64,000 nucleotides of DNA from DATGZX01 sp035296965. Its GTDB lineage: Bacteria; Planctomycetota; Planctomycetia; Gemmatales; Gemmataceae. Position numbers and translations under genes: made by a program. A model generated the notes under the pieces. The model had not been told where the DNA came from, made no database searches, and saw only the letters and a list, made by a program, of their open reading frames with translations. The stretch lies in the NCBI GenBank assembly GCA_035296965.1, contig DATGZX010000394.1, forward strand, positions 10,444-74,443. The letters are read 5' to 3'. Positions 34,630 through 44,148 of the stretch are shown piece after piece; the first letter of the stretch is position 1; every line of letters starts with the position of its first letter.

Positions 34630-35319
34630 TTACCAGGTCCAATTGATCCCTTCGAAGGCCACCCAGGCAAGGGCGGCAGCGATGAGCAGGATACCAGTCC
34701 AGCCCAGTAAAGCCCGGCCCTTGTAAGCGCGCAGCCCACGTCCCAACGGGCCTAGCCAGAGCGTGCCGTAGTCGAACGCCTGATTACACCACACAAATGG
34801 ACGCAACCACGGAGAAACGATCAAGAGATCCGCCCCACCGGTCGCCTGGGCGAATAATGGCGCACGAGTGATGGCAGCCCGCGCGCCAGCTCCGGCTGTT
34901 GTTTTCTCGCTGCCGCCGTCTGCTGGCTGAACGACCGGCGTCGTCGCCCTTCGGCGCGAACCACCTTCGGCCGCAAGCGCCGTAACTGGGAACGCGAAGG
35001 CTGAGAAATCCAGATCTTGACCTTCCCCTCCTATATTCGATTCGCTTCTCGCCGCGCGCGCGACCGAAGGATTATTCGTCTGTCCCTCTTCGATCTTTTG
35101 GGGAGCAGGAGGACCTGTGTTTTCAAGGTCGCGGACAGGCGCGGCATTCGCCAAGCCGTGAAGCGTGACACGTTGTGAACTTTCAGGAATACTAATCGTA
35201 TCTTCAGCGGCATTGACCGGCAGAGCGAGCATGCGCTGCATCAAGGCGTCAAGTTCTTCCAACTGCTGCCGCGTCGGTTGGTCCACAGTCGGTTGCTTGG
35301 ATTGCCTGGGAGAAACCAT
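34630..35319 (-). CDS. Hypothetical protein with C-terminal membrane helix
   Basis: A 229-residue protein. The first 150 residues are hydrophilic, rich in Gln, Ala, Pro and Thr, and probably disordered; an ELDALMQRMLALP helix near the start may be an interaction segment. From about 160 a more ordered part leads to a hydrophobic GILLIAAALAWVAFEG helix at the very end, so the protein is a tail-anchored type. It is the first gene of the minus-strand membrane-protein operon. Confidence 0.6.
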   Translation of the reverse strand: MVSPRQSKQPTVDQPTRQQLEELDALMQRMLALPVNAAEDTISIPESSQRVTLHGLANAAPVRDLENTGPPAPQKIEEGQTNNPSVARAARSESNIGGEGQDLDFSAFAFPVTALAAEGGSRRRATTPVVQPADGGSEKTTAGAGARAAITRAPLFAQATGGADLLIVSPWLRPFVWCNQAFDYGTLWLGPLGRGLRAYKGRALLGWTGILLIAAALAWVAFEGINWTW

Positions 35320-35413
35320 GCCTCATAGCCTCCATGCTAAGCGGTCGGCGCAACCCACGGCACGCGGAGCGCGGACTTGAGTCGAGAGCCGAGAGGGGGG
35401 TATTGTAACAAGG

Positions 35414-36103
35414 ATGTCCGATCGATTTTATGTCAACTGTGCGTTGAGCGTCGGGGACATCGAGTTGACAGGCCCCGAAGCTCACCATTTAGCGACAGTT
35501 TGCCGGCTTCGCCCCGGCGACCATGCCTGTTTGTTTAACGGCGACGGCCGGGAATACCCGGCTCAAATCACTTCGGTCGGTCGCCATAAGGTAAATCTGG
35601 TGATACAGCAGGTCCTGGCTCCTAACAGAGAGCTTGGCACTCGTCTTCAGGTCGCGGCGCCGCTTCCCAGAGGCGACCGAGCACAGTTCCTGGTCGAAAA
35701 GCTGACTGAACTGGGCGTTACGTCCTTTGTGCCATTGCTGTGCGCGCGCAGCGTCGTGCACCCACGCGAAGGCAAGCTCGATAAGTTGCGGCGCTACGTT
35801 ATCGAGGCAAGTAAGCAATGTGGCCGAACTGAACTCCTGCAGGTCGAGCCGGCAGAAGGATGGGCAAATTATTGCCGACGTGGCGATCTACCGCCAATGC
35901 GTGTCCTGGCTCATCCAGGGGGAGCGAGCCAGGAGCGGCTGAGCGGCAAAGGCGCGGCACTGGCGGTAGGCCCAGAGGGAGGGTTCAGCTACGAAGAAGT
36001 AACGTTGGCCCGGCAGGCCGGATGGCGGGTGATGGACCTGGGCCCACGCATTCTTCGGGTGGAGACGGCCGCTCTCGTGCTGGCAACCCTGGCGGCTTAC
36101 TGA
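35414..36103 (+). CDS. rsmE: 16S rRNA m3U1498 methyltransferase
   Basis: A 229-residue SPOUT methyltransferase that methylates N3 of U1498 in 16S rRNA. The N-terminal PUA-like part has SDRFYVNCAL, ELTGPEAHHLATVCRLRPGD. The SPOUT part shows LVEKLTELGV, ARSVV, the knot motif AVGPEGGFSYEE and LGPRILRVETAAL. The length is close to the family norm. The ATG is preceded by AAGG. It starts divergently from the upstream membrane-protein operon and converges with the RND gene, 35 bp apart. Confidence 0.94.
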   Translation: MSDRFYVNCALSVGDIELTGPEAHHLATVCRLRPGDHACLFNGDGREYPAQITSVGRHKVNLVIQQVLAPNRELGTRLQVAAPLPRGDRAQFLVEKLTELGVTSFVPLLCARSVVHPREGKLDKLRRYVIEASKQCGRTELLQVEPAEGWANYCRRGDLPPMRVLAHPGGASQERLSGKGAALAVGPEGGFSYEEVTLARQAGWRVMDLGPRILRVETAALVLATLAAY

Positions 36104-36138
36104 GCCTTTGTGTAAGTTTTTTTGAACACGCCGCCCAA

Positions 36139-39100
36139 TCAAGATCCAGTCGGCACAGGAACAGGTATAGTCGCGCTTGGCTGTACTGATGCCGCCCGCG
36201 GTTTCGTCTTCCCCCTCTCCAGGATCAAGTAGCCGACTGGGATGATCATACGCGTGAAGAGCATATTGGCCGTTAGCCCGCCAATGACCATGATGGCCAG
36301 GGGTTGCTGCATTTGCGACCCTGGTCCAATGCCGAGAGCCAACGGGAAAAGACCCAGAATGGCTGCAAGGCTAGTCATCAGAATCGGCCGAAAGCGTGTT
36401 CGACCCGCCAGCAACAGTGCCGGCCTCAGCTCCATGCCCTCATGCCGAAGCTGTTGGATGTATTCGACCAGCAAGATGCCGTTCTTCATGTCGAGGCCGA
36501 TCAGCAGGATGGCGCCCATGTAGCTCGAAACGTTTAGTGGCGTTTTGGTAATCCAGAGTGCGAACAGCCCGCTGACCAGCGACAAGGGTTGCGTCAAGAA
36601 GATCAAGAGCGGCAATACAACAGAACGAAATTGGAAAGCGAGCATGATGAAAACAAGGATGACGGCCACGATCATGACAAAGAGCAGGCTCTTGAACGCC
36701 TCTTGCTGCCGGACATAATGTCCGCCCATTTCCCAGCGATAGCCCGACGGGATTGGGATGCTGGCCATCCAACGGCGAATGTCGGCGACCACCGCATTCA
36801 AGCCAGCCTCCTCCTCGTTGAGTTCGGCAGTGGCAAAAATGAAGGGTTGCTGGTTTTCGCGCCATTGCTCATCCGGCGTTCGTGTGCGACCGAGCCGCGC
36901 CAACGTGGCGAGCGGCACCGCGTGCGCCGGACCGGCCAGCATGCTGACGGAGCTACCCGCAGCCGCGCCCAAGGGAGCCGGTGCCGCGTCGGGCAAGAGA
37001 ATCCACTGGCTGAGAATCCTGTCGGGATCGAACTCGCCGCGACCAAATCGAGCCCAATCGGGGTAGCGGACGCGCACGTCGGTGACGCGCTGGGCAGATT
37101 CACGCACCTGTGCGGCCACCTGCCCAAGGAAGATCGCCGACAGCTGCCGTTCGACGGCCTCGGCCGTCAGCCCGAGTTTGGCCGCTCGAGCCCCGTCGAC
37201 CTGGACCATCACATCGGGGTTCCCTTCGCGAACATTGCTGTTGGGCTCCTTGATGCCCCTGCCCTTCCCCTTTTTCTCCAAGGCTTCGCCAACCTGCTCG
37301 GCGATGCGGCGGAGCTGGTTGTGGTCCGGGCCAAAGATCTTCACCTCCACGGGCTTACTGGACCCCGAAAGATCGTTTAGCTCATCCTGCATAATCTGGA
37401 CCAGGTCGATCTTGAGTTGATGTTCGCCGAAGTGGTCCTTCACTTCGTCTTCGATCTCCTCCATGACCTTGTCTGCCGGCCGGCGGCGGTACTTCTTGCG
37501 GATGAACTCTTTGCCCGCTTCCCTTGCCTGTTCTTCAGTGAATTTGGGCCCGTATTTTTGGGCAGCAATTTCCTTTCCCTGTTTGGTCATCTCCTTTTCA
37601 ATGTCGCTAAACTTGGGCCGAACCCGTTTCGCCAGGAGGCTAATGGGATCATCTTCATCGGGACGGAGAACCACTTGAATGTCGCCGCGGCTGGTCTGCG
37701 TGGCAAAGATGCCATTCTCGGCCCCCGTGCGGCGCACGTAGGCGTGCACGTCGGGGTTGGCGGAAAGCACCGTTTCCACCTCGCGGACCATCTTCTCCGT
37801 TCCCTCCAGCGGCGTGCCCGATGGTGCCCAATAATCGAAGATGAAGGCCCCTTCATCCATGAGAGGCATTAACCCAGTCTGGAGTCCACGGACCCACGGG
37901 GGAGGCGGCGCCTCGCCCGGCTTCTGCACTTCGGTCAGGTTGGGAATGCCCGTATAGATGAGCACACCGAGTCCGACTGCACCCATTGACAGGGTCAGCG
38001 TTACCCAAGGAAAGCGCAAAGCGACAGCAAGGCCCAGCTCATAGATATTGGCCAGAAAGCGATAGATGGGGCCCGGAGGCGGCATGGGCCGGCCCGCGAG
38101 GAATTTGGCAGCAAATACGGGGACCAAGGTGAGACTAATCACCATCGACACCAACACAGCGATCGAGAGCGACCAGCTGAGGGCCGCGAAGAACTGGCCA
38201 TAAACCCCGACTATGAACGCCAGCGGCACGAACACGAGCACGGTGGTCAGCGTCGAGCCGATGACGGCGCCGGTGATTTCCGAGGATGCAGCATCGACTG
38301 GATCCGGGGTTTGGCCATCAGCAACAGAGGTTCCTTTGTTTGCTGCACTGTCCATGCCATTGGGCAAGGCATTCGCTCCCCCAACTCCGGAAGCCCGAGC
38401 CCCAGGCCCCGTTTCGCGTTTCCCTTCGGCAGTCAGATGCCTGGCAATGTTCTCAATCACCACGACCGTGTCGTCGATGATGAGGCCGATTGCGACCGCG
38501 AGCCCGCCTAGCGACATGAGGTTGAGCGTCTCGCCTGCCCAGTGCAGGAACAGGAATGTGATCGCCAGCGTGGTGGGGATGGCCAGAGCCGAAATCAAGG
38601 TGGCCCGCCAGCTACGCAGAAATGCAAGAAGGATTAGGATGCTGAACAGGCCGCCGATGATGATCGCATCGCGCACATTGTTCACGGCAGTCCTGACGAA
38701 GGTAGCCTGGTCGTACACCACCGTAGCCTTGATATTTCCAGGCGGCCGCTGCTGGGCAAGGGTGGCTTCGAGGTTACGAGAGATATTGAGCGTGTTGCCG
38801 CCCAAGGTCCGAAAGATGGTGATGACCACGGCGTCCTTGTTCTCGAAGCCAATCGAGAGAAGTCGATCCTGATGCGAGATGCGCACGTCCGCCAAATCGC
38901 GCACGCGCAGAGGCTGATTATTCTTGGTCGTGATCACCAAGTCTTCGAGCTGACGGGCCGCCTCGGCCTGGGTGTTGACGATGATTTGCCACGCAAAGGG
39001 CGAACGCTCGATTCGGCCGACTGGCTGAAGGCGATAGAGCTTGCTTATCTGATCGCCAAGATCGGCAGCGGAGAGGCCGGCGGCCAGCAAATCATCCGGC

Positions 39101-39663
39101 CGAGCTTCGATCTCGATCTCGCGCAGGTCACCACCGGCGACCTTCGCGTAAAGCACGTCGGGAATATTCTTGATGCGCGGGGCTAACTCGTAGAAAGCAT
39201 AGTCGCGAAGCTGAGCGGGCCCCTCACCTCCGGTCAAGACCAGTGAGATGATGGGAAAAACCGAGGGTGTCATCTGCTCAACCGTCAGCTCCGTGCCGAC
39301 AGGGAACTGGGAGCGCGTGGCGCTGATCCGATTCCAGAGGAGTTGCTCGGCCCGGCGCATATCCGTGCCCGGGTTGAAATCGACCGACAATTCGCTGCCA
39401 CCGCGGATTGTCTTGGAGCGCACCTGTGCGACGCCGATCACCGTGCTCACGGCTTGCTCCAGCGGCCGAGTGACTTGAACCTCCATGTTGGGTACCGCCA
39501 AACCCGCCGCCTGGGCCACGACAGCAAATCTGGGGAAAGTCACCTCCGGGTAAACGCTGCTCGGCATGCGCGTGGCACTGTAGATGCCACCTGCAGTCAG
39601 CAGGCCGGCGGTCAGTACCACTGCGCCCAAATAAGGACGCGCTTTAGAGGCAAGGTTGAACAT
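36139..39663 (-). CDS. RND family efflux pump inner-membrane protein
   Basis: A 1174-residue AcrB/CusA-type proton antiporter. TM1 near the N-terminus, the porter domains, TM2-6 around 320-550, and a second set of helices near the C-terminus (LLFVMIVAVILVFIMLAFQFR, MTSLAAILGLFPLALGIGPG). TM4 carries IIDDTVVVIENI, with an Asp pair as in drug-type pumps rather than VDG of metal pumps. Two unusual insertions: a Gly/Ala/Asp-rich cytoplasmic loop at about 415-465 and a charged Lys/Glu-rich segment at about 680-760. It is the last gene of the kinase/TolC/adaptor cluster and shares the substrate question with them. Confidence 0.92.
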   Translation of the reverse strand: MFNLASKARPYLGAVVLTAGLLTAGGIYSATRMPSSVYPEVTFPRFAVVAQAAGLAVPNMEVQVTRPLEQAVSTVIGVAQVRSKTIRGGSELSVDFNPGTDMRRAEQLLWNRISATRSQFPVGTELTVEQMTPSVFPIISLVLTGGEGPAQLRDYAFYELAPRIKNIPDVLYAKVAGGDLREIEIEARPDDLLAAGLSAADLGDQISKLYRLQPVGRIERSPFAWQIIVNTQAEAARQLEDLVITTKNNQPLRVRDLADVRISHQDRLLSIGFENKDAVVITIFRTLGGNTLNISRNLEATLAQQRPPGNIKATVVYDQATFVRTAVNNVRDAIIIGGLFSILILLAFLRSWRATLISALAIPTTLAITFLFLHWAGETLNLMSLGGLAVAIGLIIDDTVVVIENIARHLTAEGKRETGPGARASGVGGANALPNGMDSAANKGTSVADGQTPDPVDAASSEITGAVIGSTLTTVLVFVPLAFIVGVYGQFFAALSWSLSIAVLVSMVISLTLVPVFAAKFLAGRPMPPPGPIYRFLANIYELGLAVALRFPWVTLTLSMGAVGLGVLIYTGIPNLTEVQKPGEAPPPPWVRGLQTGLMPLMDEGAFIFDYWAPSGTPLEGTEKMVREVETVLSANPDVHAYVRRTGAENGIFATQTSRGDIQVVLRPDEDDPISLLAKRVRPKFSDIEKEMTKQGKEIAAQKYGPKFTEEQAREAGKEFIRKKYRRRPADKVMEEIEDEVKDHFGEHQLKIDLVQIMQDELNDLSGSSKPVEVKIFGPDHNQLRRIAEQVGEALEKKGKGRGIKEPNSNVREGNPDVMVQVDGARAAKLGLTAEAVERQLSAIFLGQVAAQVRESAQRVTDVRVRYPDWARFGRGEFDPDRILSQWILLPDAAPAPLGAAAGSSVSMLAGPAHAVPLATLARLGRTRTPDEQWRENQQPFIFATAELNEEEAGLNAVVADIRRWMASIPIPSGYRWEMGGHYVRQQEAFKSLLFVMIVAVILVFIMLAFQFRSVVLPLLIFLTQPLSLVSGLFALWITKTPLNVSSYMGAILLIGLDMKNGILLVEYIQQLRHEGMELRPALLLAGRTRFRPILMTSLAAILGLFPLALGIGPGSQMQQPLAIMVIGGLTANMLFTRMIIPVGYLILERGKTKPRAASVQPSATIPVPVPTGS

Positions 39664-39767
39664 CTTCGTCAGCAGTAAGTATTCCGAGGTCTTCGCCTGC
39701 GTTTCGAGCCCGCCGGCAAAAAGCCGTCGCGAACCGCAACCACTAAGGCCAGCGGCAGCGCTATTAC

Positions 39768-39878
39768 TCCCCTCGCCCCGGTACTCCGGGGAGAGGGGTC
39801 GGGGGTGAGGGGCCTTGGCCGGGGATCGTTCGTCCCCCTCACCCCCGCCCCCTCTCCCCCGAAGCGGGGGAGAGGGGA
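39768..39878. repeat. 111-bp GC-rich repeat, copy B (inverted)
   Basis: Reverse complement of copy A at 32147-32257, 108 of 111 bases identical. It lies in the 256-bp gap between the RND pump and the YncE-like gene, so it may shape the transcript ratio or end of that operon. Confidence 0.85.
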
Positions 39879-39919
39879 GACTATGTCCTGCCGCGCGCCC
39901 AAAGACAACGGATTAAGTC

Positions 39920-40945
39920 CTATTTTGCCTGGTACACCCGAATCTCGGGTCCCGGTTTCCCCTCCTGCCGCGGGACGCCCAAGTAAAGTCGCCCCGTGTC
40001 GGGATCAAAGTAGTGGGTCTTGGCGCCAGCGGCGGTCGGGATTTTGGCCAGTTCTGCATAATGGTCGGCGTCCTGTTGCTTAATCACCGCCAAGTAACCG
40101 TCTCCGCAAGAGGCGTAAAGCAGCTTACGCTTACTGTCATAGGTTAAATCATCGATTCCGCCGGGGATAGGCACGCTGGTAATCTCTTTGCCGGTCGCCG
40201 CATCCAGCACTAAAACCATCGGCTCCTTGCGGCAGCCGACAAATACTCGATGGTTTGCCTCATCCAATGCCAGGGGAACATTGTTCGTGGCCAGGCTCAA
40301 GGTGTAGGTCTCGATGACCGCGTTCTTGTCGGTATCGATCACCAGCATTTGATTGGGGGGCACATTGACATAGAGCCGGGGCTTGCCCGTCTCCATCTCG
40401 AATCCTTCCGCAGAACCGGGCAGGCCGATCTCCATGCGTACGGCGAGACTTTTGGCGTCGATTGCGGCCAGCGACTTCTCCGCGTGGGCGACGTAGACCT
40501 GGTGCGTCCGTGGATCATAGCGCGCGTTGTCGGCATCGTCTTTGAACTTGATGGTCTTCAGGAGCTTATAAGTATTCGCATCGAACACATTGCAGAAGCC
40601 ACCTTCGCCGAGGGCCGCATAGACACGATCCAGGTCGGGGGCAATCGCGATCCCTTGGACTCCCTGCTGACTGGGGATCTGTCTGAGAAGTTTGCCGGCT
40701 TGGAGGTCCACGACATCGAGTGTGTTGTTGACTTTGTTTGCCAGCAGCAATCGTCCACGCTTGGCATCGACGGCCACATGATCGAGCTTTCCCGGTTTTC
40801 CCTTCAGCACGATGGTTTGCACCAACTCGAAGGGTGCTTGATCGTCCGCGCGTGCCGTGGCGGTAAGGAAAGAGGAAAAAGTCAGCAGGACAAAGGGAAA
40901 AACTCTGAGCATGGCAGCATCCCACCTTACACGTTTGCTTCTCAT
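39920..40945 (-). CDS. Secreted YncE/YVTN-type beta-propeller
   Basis: A 341-residue protein with a signal peptide (hydrophobic about residues 15-30, ending ATARADD) and repeated propeller blades: DHVAVDAKRGRLLLANKVNNTLDVVDL, QGIAIAPDLDRVYAALGEGG, and so on to the end. YncE-type propellers are exported proteins of uncertain role, some metal- or DNA-linked. ATG 40945, six bases after AGGAG, is preferred to GTG 40966. It sits between adaptor and pump in the efflux cluster, an unusual placement. Confidence 0.85.
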   Translation of the reverse strand: MRSKRVRWDAAMLRVFPFVLLTFSSFLTATARADDQAPFELVQTIVLKGKPGKLDHVAVDAKRGRLLLANKVNNTLDVVDLQAGKLLRQIPSQQGVQGIAIAPDLDRVYAALGEGGFCNVFDANTYKLLKTIKFKDDADNARYDPRTHQVYVAHAEKSLAAIDAKSLAVRMEIGLPGSAEGFEMETGKPRLYVNVPPNQMLVIDTDKNAVIETYTLSLATNNVPLALDEANHRVFVGCRKEPMVLVLDAATGKEITSVPIPGGIDDLTYDSKRKLLYASCGDGYLAVIKQQDADHYAELAKIPTAAGAKTHYFDPDTGRLYLGVPRQEGKPGPEIRVYQAK

Positions 40946-41059
40946 GTCATTCTCCTGTTGAAGCACCTCGGCGCCCTAGCGGGCCGTTCGCGTCCCCCGA
41001 CCACACCTTGGGAACAAAAATCGATTGGTTCTTACCTTTGCCTCTTCAGCGTTTCTTTC

Positions 41060-42328
41060 TCACTTCTCTTCCTCTTCTCCCTCATCCAACTTCACCACGT
41101 CTCCATCCTGCAAGCCGTGCCCGCCTTCCACCACAAAGAGAGCGTCTTGCAAGGAGACCGTCTGCTTCTTCTCCGGATCTTCGAGACCCAAGATCTCGAC
41201 CACCTTCCAACGCCGGTCACGAATACCCACTTTTGCTTGGAGTTTGCGAGCCTTCCCGATTTTTTCTTCCTTGCCCTCGGCATTCTTCTTCGTTTCGATA
41301 TTCTCGACGAGAATCACAGCGGGCGGATCTTGATCTTCCAGTAAACCGGTCTCGGGGATGGTCAGCCGTTCCTGTTCTGGCTTAATCTGGACCTGAACTC
41401 GGGCGACGGTGTTCGACCGAATCTTCAGATCCGGGTTAGGAAAACGGACTTTGACTGCAATGTTTCCCGTGTCCGCTTGGGCCTGGGGTGCGATAAACAC
41501 GACTTTCCCTTGGGGAGCGCTGGTGTCGTCTGGATCCTCCTCCCGGACAATCCGTGCAGGCTCGTCCAAAGCAAGTTGAGCGGCGACGTATGGCGGTACG
41601 AAGCTGAGTACGTCGATGTTGTCGAGATTGACGACCTCGGCCACCAGGGTCCCCACTGGAGGCACTTGACCAGGGACAATCTGCACCATACCGAGCCGAC
41701 CGGAAATGGGGGAACGCAACGCGTAGTAGCGAAGCTGTTCCTTAAAAATCTTGAGGTCTGCTTGCCCGATGGCAAGTTTGGCCACTATGCTTTTTTGTTT
41801 GGACCGCGCATCGTCGAGGGCAAGCTGTGCTTGCTCGAGTTCCAGCTGAGTAGCACCACCCTTTGGGACGGTCTGTTTCAGAACCAATTTGCTGTTCCAG
41901 GCAAGATCCGCAAGCTTGACTACGATATCCGCTTGCTTCTGCTGCTCCTCCAAATCACGAACCCCAGCCTCTGCTTTGTCCACGTTCTGTCGAATAATGA
42001 GATCATCCAATTGAGCGACGATGTCGCCGGCGTGCACCTCTTGTCCTTCCTTCATATCCTTGGCCGCGCCGTAGCCGGGCACGGCGACAACCCTGCCCTC
42101 AACGGATGTGCTGATGCGCGCGATCTGGTTGGGCAAAGGCAGGGTCGATCCCAGGAGTTCGGTCCAACCCCCCAGAAGCAGCGCCCGCCCGGCAACCGCC
42201 TTGACGGGAGCAGGCGGAGGCTCTTCCTCTGCCGCAGGAGGGCGAGCGCAACCAGCCGTAAGAAATGTGATAAACGTCGCGCCAAGAAGGGTGGCGCACC
42301 AGTCGCACCGAAACGAACGAAGCGTCAT
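41060..42328 (-). CDS. RND efflux periplasmic adaptor lipoprotein (HlyD/AcrA type)
   Basis: A 422-residue membrane-fusion protein. The lipobox LTAGC (about residues 24-28) predicts lipid anchoring. Then STSVEGRVVAVPG starts the lipoyl/barrel region, with a coiled-coil hairpin of VDKAEAGVRDLEEQQKQAD, LELEQAQLALDDARSKQKS and a return lipoyl half (YALRSPISGRLGMVQIVPGQ). It links the TolC-type channel encoded upstream to the RND pump encoded downstream. Confidence 0.9.
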   Translation of the reverse strand: MTLRSFRCDWCATLLGATFITFLTAGCARPPAAEEEPPPAPVKAVAGRALLLGGWTELLGSTLPLPNQIARISTSVEGRVVAVPGYGAAKDMKEGQEVHAGDIVAQLDDLIIRQNVDKAEAGVRDLEEQQKQADIVVKLADLAWNSKLVLKQTVPKGGATQLELEQAQLALDDARSKQKSIVAKLAIGQADLKIFKEQLRYYALRSPISGRLGMVQIVPGQVPPVGTLVAEVVNLDNIDVLSFVPPYVAAQLALDEPARIVREEDPDDTSAPQGKVVFIAPQAQADTGNIAVKVRFPNPDLKIRSNTVARVQVQIKPEQERLTIPETGLLEDQDPPAVILVENIETKKNAEGKEEKIGKARKLQAKVGIRDRRWKVVEILGLEDPEKKQTVSLQDALFVVEGGHGLQDGDVVKLDEGEEEEK

Positions 42329-42500
42329 GATGGAGAATTCCAGAAGCGATGGTGCCTTATCTACCTATCAGTGCTATCAAAAGCTGGCTTCCGAGCCCAG
42401 CTTTATGACCGGTTTTAGTATTCTGGCTACTGATGTGGAGAATCCTTCTCCGGTCTCATTTACGACTCTGCGTGAAGCCCTGACGCTCGCATCAAGTTCC

Positions 42501-43805
42501 TCACGGCGCGCTCGCCAGCGACGGGTCGCCGAGGGCGGCGGCCAGATCGGCTTGCGCTTGGCTTACTTCCCAGAGTGCGTCCAGATAGACATCGCGGGCG
42601 CGAATCAGCTTGCGAAGGACGTCGACTACGCGGAGCACATCGGCCTGGCTCTGCTCAAATAGACTCTGCATATCCTTGAGCGCTGTCTCCAAATGGGGCA
42701 GAATCTCCTTCTCGTACTTCGACGCCCACTCTCGGCCGTTGCGCAACCGATCGAGCGCTGCAAAAATGTCCTGGCGAATGGCCACGTCGGTCTGCTGAAG
42801 CTCGAGCCTGACGCGATCGCGTTCCGCCTCCCGCTGCTTGATCTCGCCTCGATGGGTGTTGAATAGGGGGAGCGGAATGTTCAGTTGCCCACCGATTTCA
42901 TGCACTCTGGTCGGGTCATAGGTGTAGGCAGGGCCCAATGTCGGGTTGCCGTAGCGATCGGCAATCGCAAGGCGAACGCTTGCCTCTGCCTCGGCGAGCG
43001 CGGCCTGACGCGCATGCAGATCCGGACGGCGCTCGAGCGCAACCGGGATCAGCGTGTCTGCTTGCCAGGGCTGCTCCGGCTTGATCAGTGTTCCTTGAAC
43101 GGACAAACTTCCGCCGACCACGCCGAGGCCGCGCCGTAACTCTGATTCCGCGATCGAAAGGTTGGTGCGCCCGGTACCCGTCTGGCCGCGGGCGTCTTCT
43201 TCTTCGGTACGGGCAAGAATCAGGTCTGGCTGCAGCAATTTACCGGCCTTCCTCAATTCGGTGAGTCGCAGAACGCTTTGGTGCTCCAGGTTGATGGTGC
43301 TTTCGATGAGGGCCAACTTTTCGCGACGATAAAGCACGGCGTCAAACGCTCGAATGACGTGCACGGCAAGTGCCGCTTCCTGAAAAGCGATCTCCCAATC
43401 GGTGCGCGAAAGGGCGGCGGCCGCAGCCTGACGACGATACTTTCCTTGGCCGCGCAGCTCTACTTCCCAGAGTAGCAAGTGTTCCAGCGGCACGCGATTC
43501 GTAATGCCTGCGGAAACAGGGCCGCTGGAATCTTGAACGCGGTTTTCCAGCAGCGGGTTGAAAGGATACGTTCGTGCAATCACGACCGCCGCCGCCGCGA
43601 TGCCGTGCTGCTGGCGCAGCGTTGCCAGTTCTGGGTTGTTTTGCAGCGCCCAACTTACGGCGACGTCACGTGTGAAAACTTCGGGGAGCGGCACCGCCGT
43701 CGCCGGCTCAGGATCTGCGTAGGCTGTGCCGGCGAACGAATTCACCGTGGCGAACAAGGCCAGGCAGGCGAGCAGCGACCGGAAGCTAGAGCATGGTTGG
43801 AGCAT
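42501..43805 (-). CDS. TolC-family outer membrane efflux protein
   Basis: A 434-residue protein with a signal peptide (hydrophobic about 8-28, ending AYADP). The two repeats of the OEP family are visible: AVSWALQNNPELATLRQQ near 50, and a second ALERRPDLHARQAALAEAEA near 250, with GQLNIPLPLFNTHRGEIKQREAE after it. It forms the outer-membrane channel of the RND export complex. It begins 343 bp after the kinase gene. Confidence 0.9.
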   Translation of the reverse strand: MLQPCSSFRSLLACLALFATVNSFAGTAYADPEPATAVPLPEVFTRDVAVSWALQNNPELATLRQQHGIAAAAVVIARTYPFNPLLENRVQDSSGPVSAGITNRVPLEHLLLWEVELRGQGKYRRQAAAAALSRTDWEIAFQEAALAVHVIRAFDAVLYRREKLALIESTINLEHQSVLRLTELRKAGKLLQPDLILARTEEEDARGQTGTGRTNLSIAESELRRGLGVVGGSLSVQGTLIKPEQPWQADTLIPVALERRPDLHARQAALAEAEASVRLAIADRYGNPTLGPAYTYDPTRVHEIGGQLNIPLPLFNTHRGEIKQREAERDRVRLELQQTDVAIRQDIFAALDRLRNGREWASKYEKEILPHLETALKDMQSLFEQSQADVLRVVDVLRKLIRARDVYLDALWEVSQAQADLAAALGDPSLASAP

Positions 43806-44148
43806 AGGCTTTCACTTTGAAGTCTGCTAGCGGAACGGGTCGCGCGCCCATTCCTCATTTCCCAATCTTGCGACGGTCGGGCTTGGTCGAGCAGGCAGCG
43901 TATCTTTCGCCAAATACCATTTCTCCCGCCTTTGCGATGCACGCGCTAAACACGGTATCGACCGCATTTGCCGCCGATATCAGACTTAATCCAGATCTTA
44001 TCTTGCCCAAGGTCCATTCTGAGAATCGGGGTCCCCTTGGCTGGCTGCATAGCATGGCCAATTCCGTGCACGACCACCAAATTTTTTCTAGCTTGCCCAT
44101 GTTGCGGGCAGGGAGCCCGCCAGACACCAACGATCTCACTGACGCCGT
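43806..44148. other. Gap between kinase and efflux genes, no gene supported
   Basis: The 343 bp contain short open frames on both strands, including a 94-codon minus-strand frame at 43855-44139, but none has a ribosome binding site or a recognisable product. It is more likely a regulatory region where the cognate response regulator acts on the TolC-adaptor-pump genes. Confidence 0.4.

Noticed and set aside
43855..44139. 94-residue minus-strand frame between kinase and TolC genes
   Set aside because: No ribosome binding site, no family resemblance, and a competing plus-strand frame; a regulatory gap is more likely.
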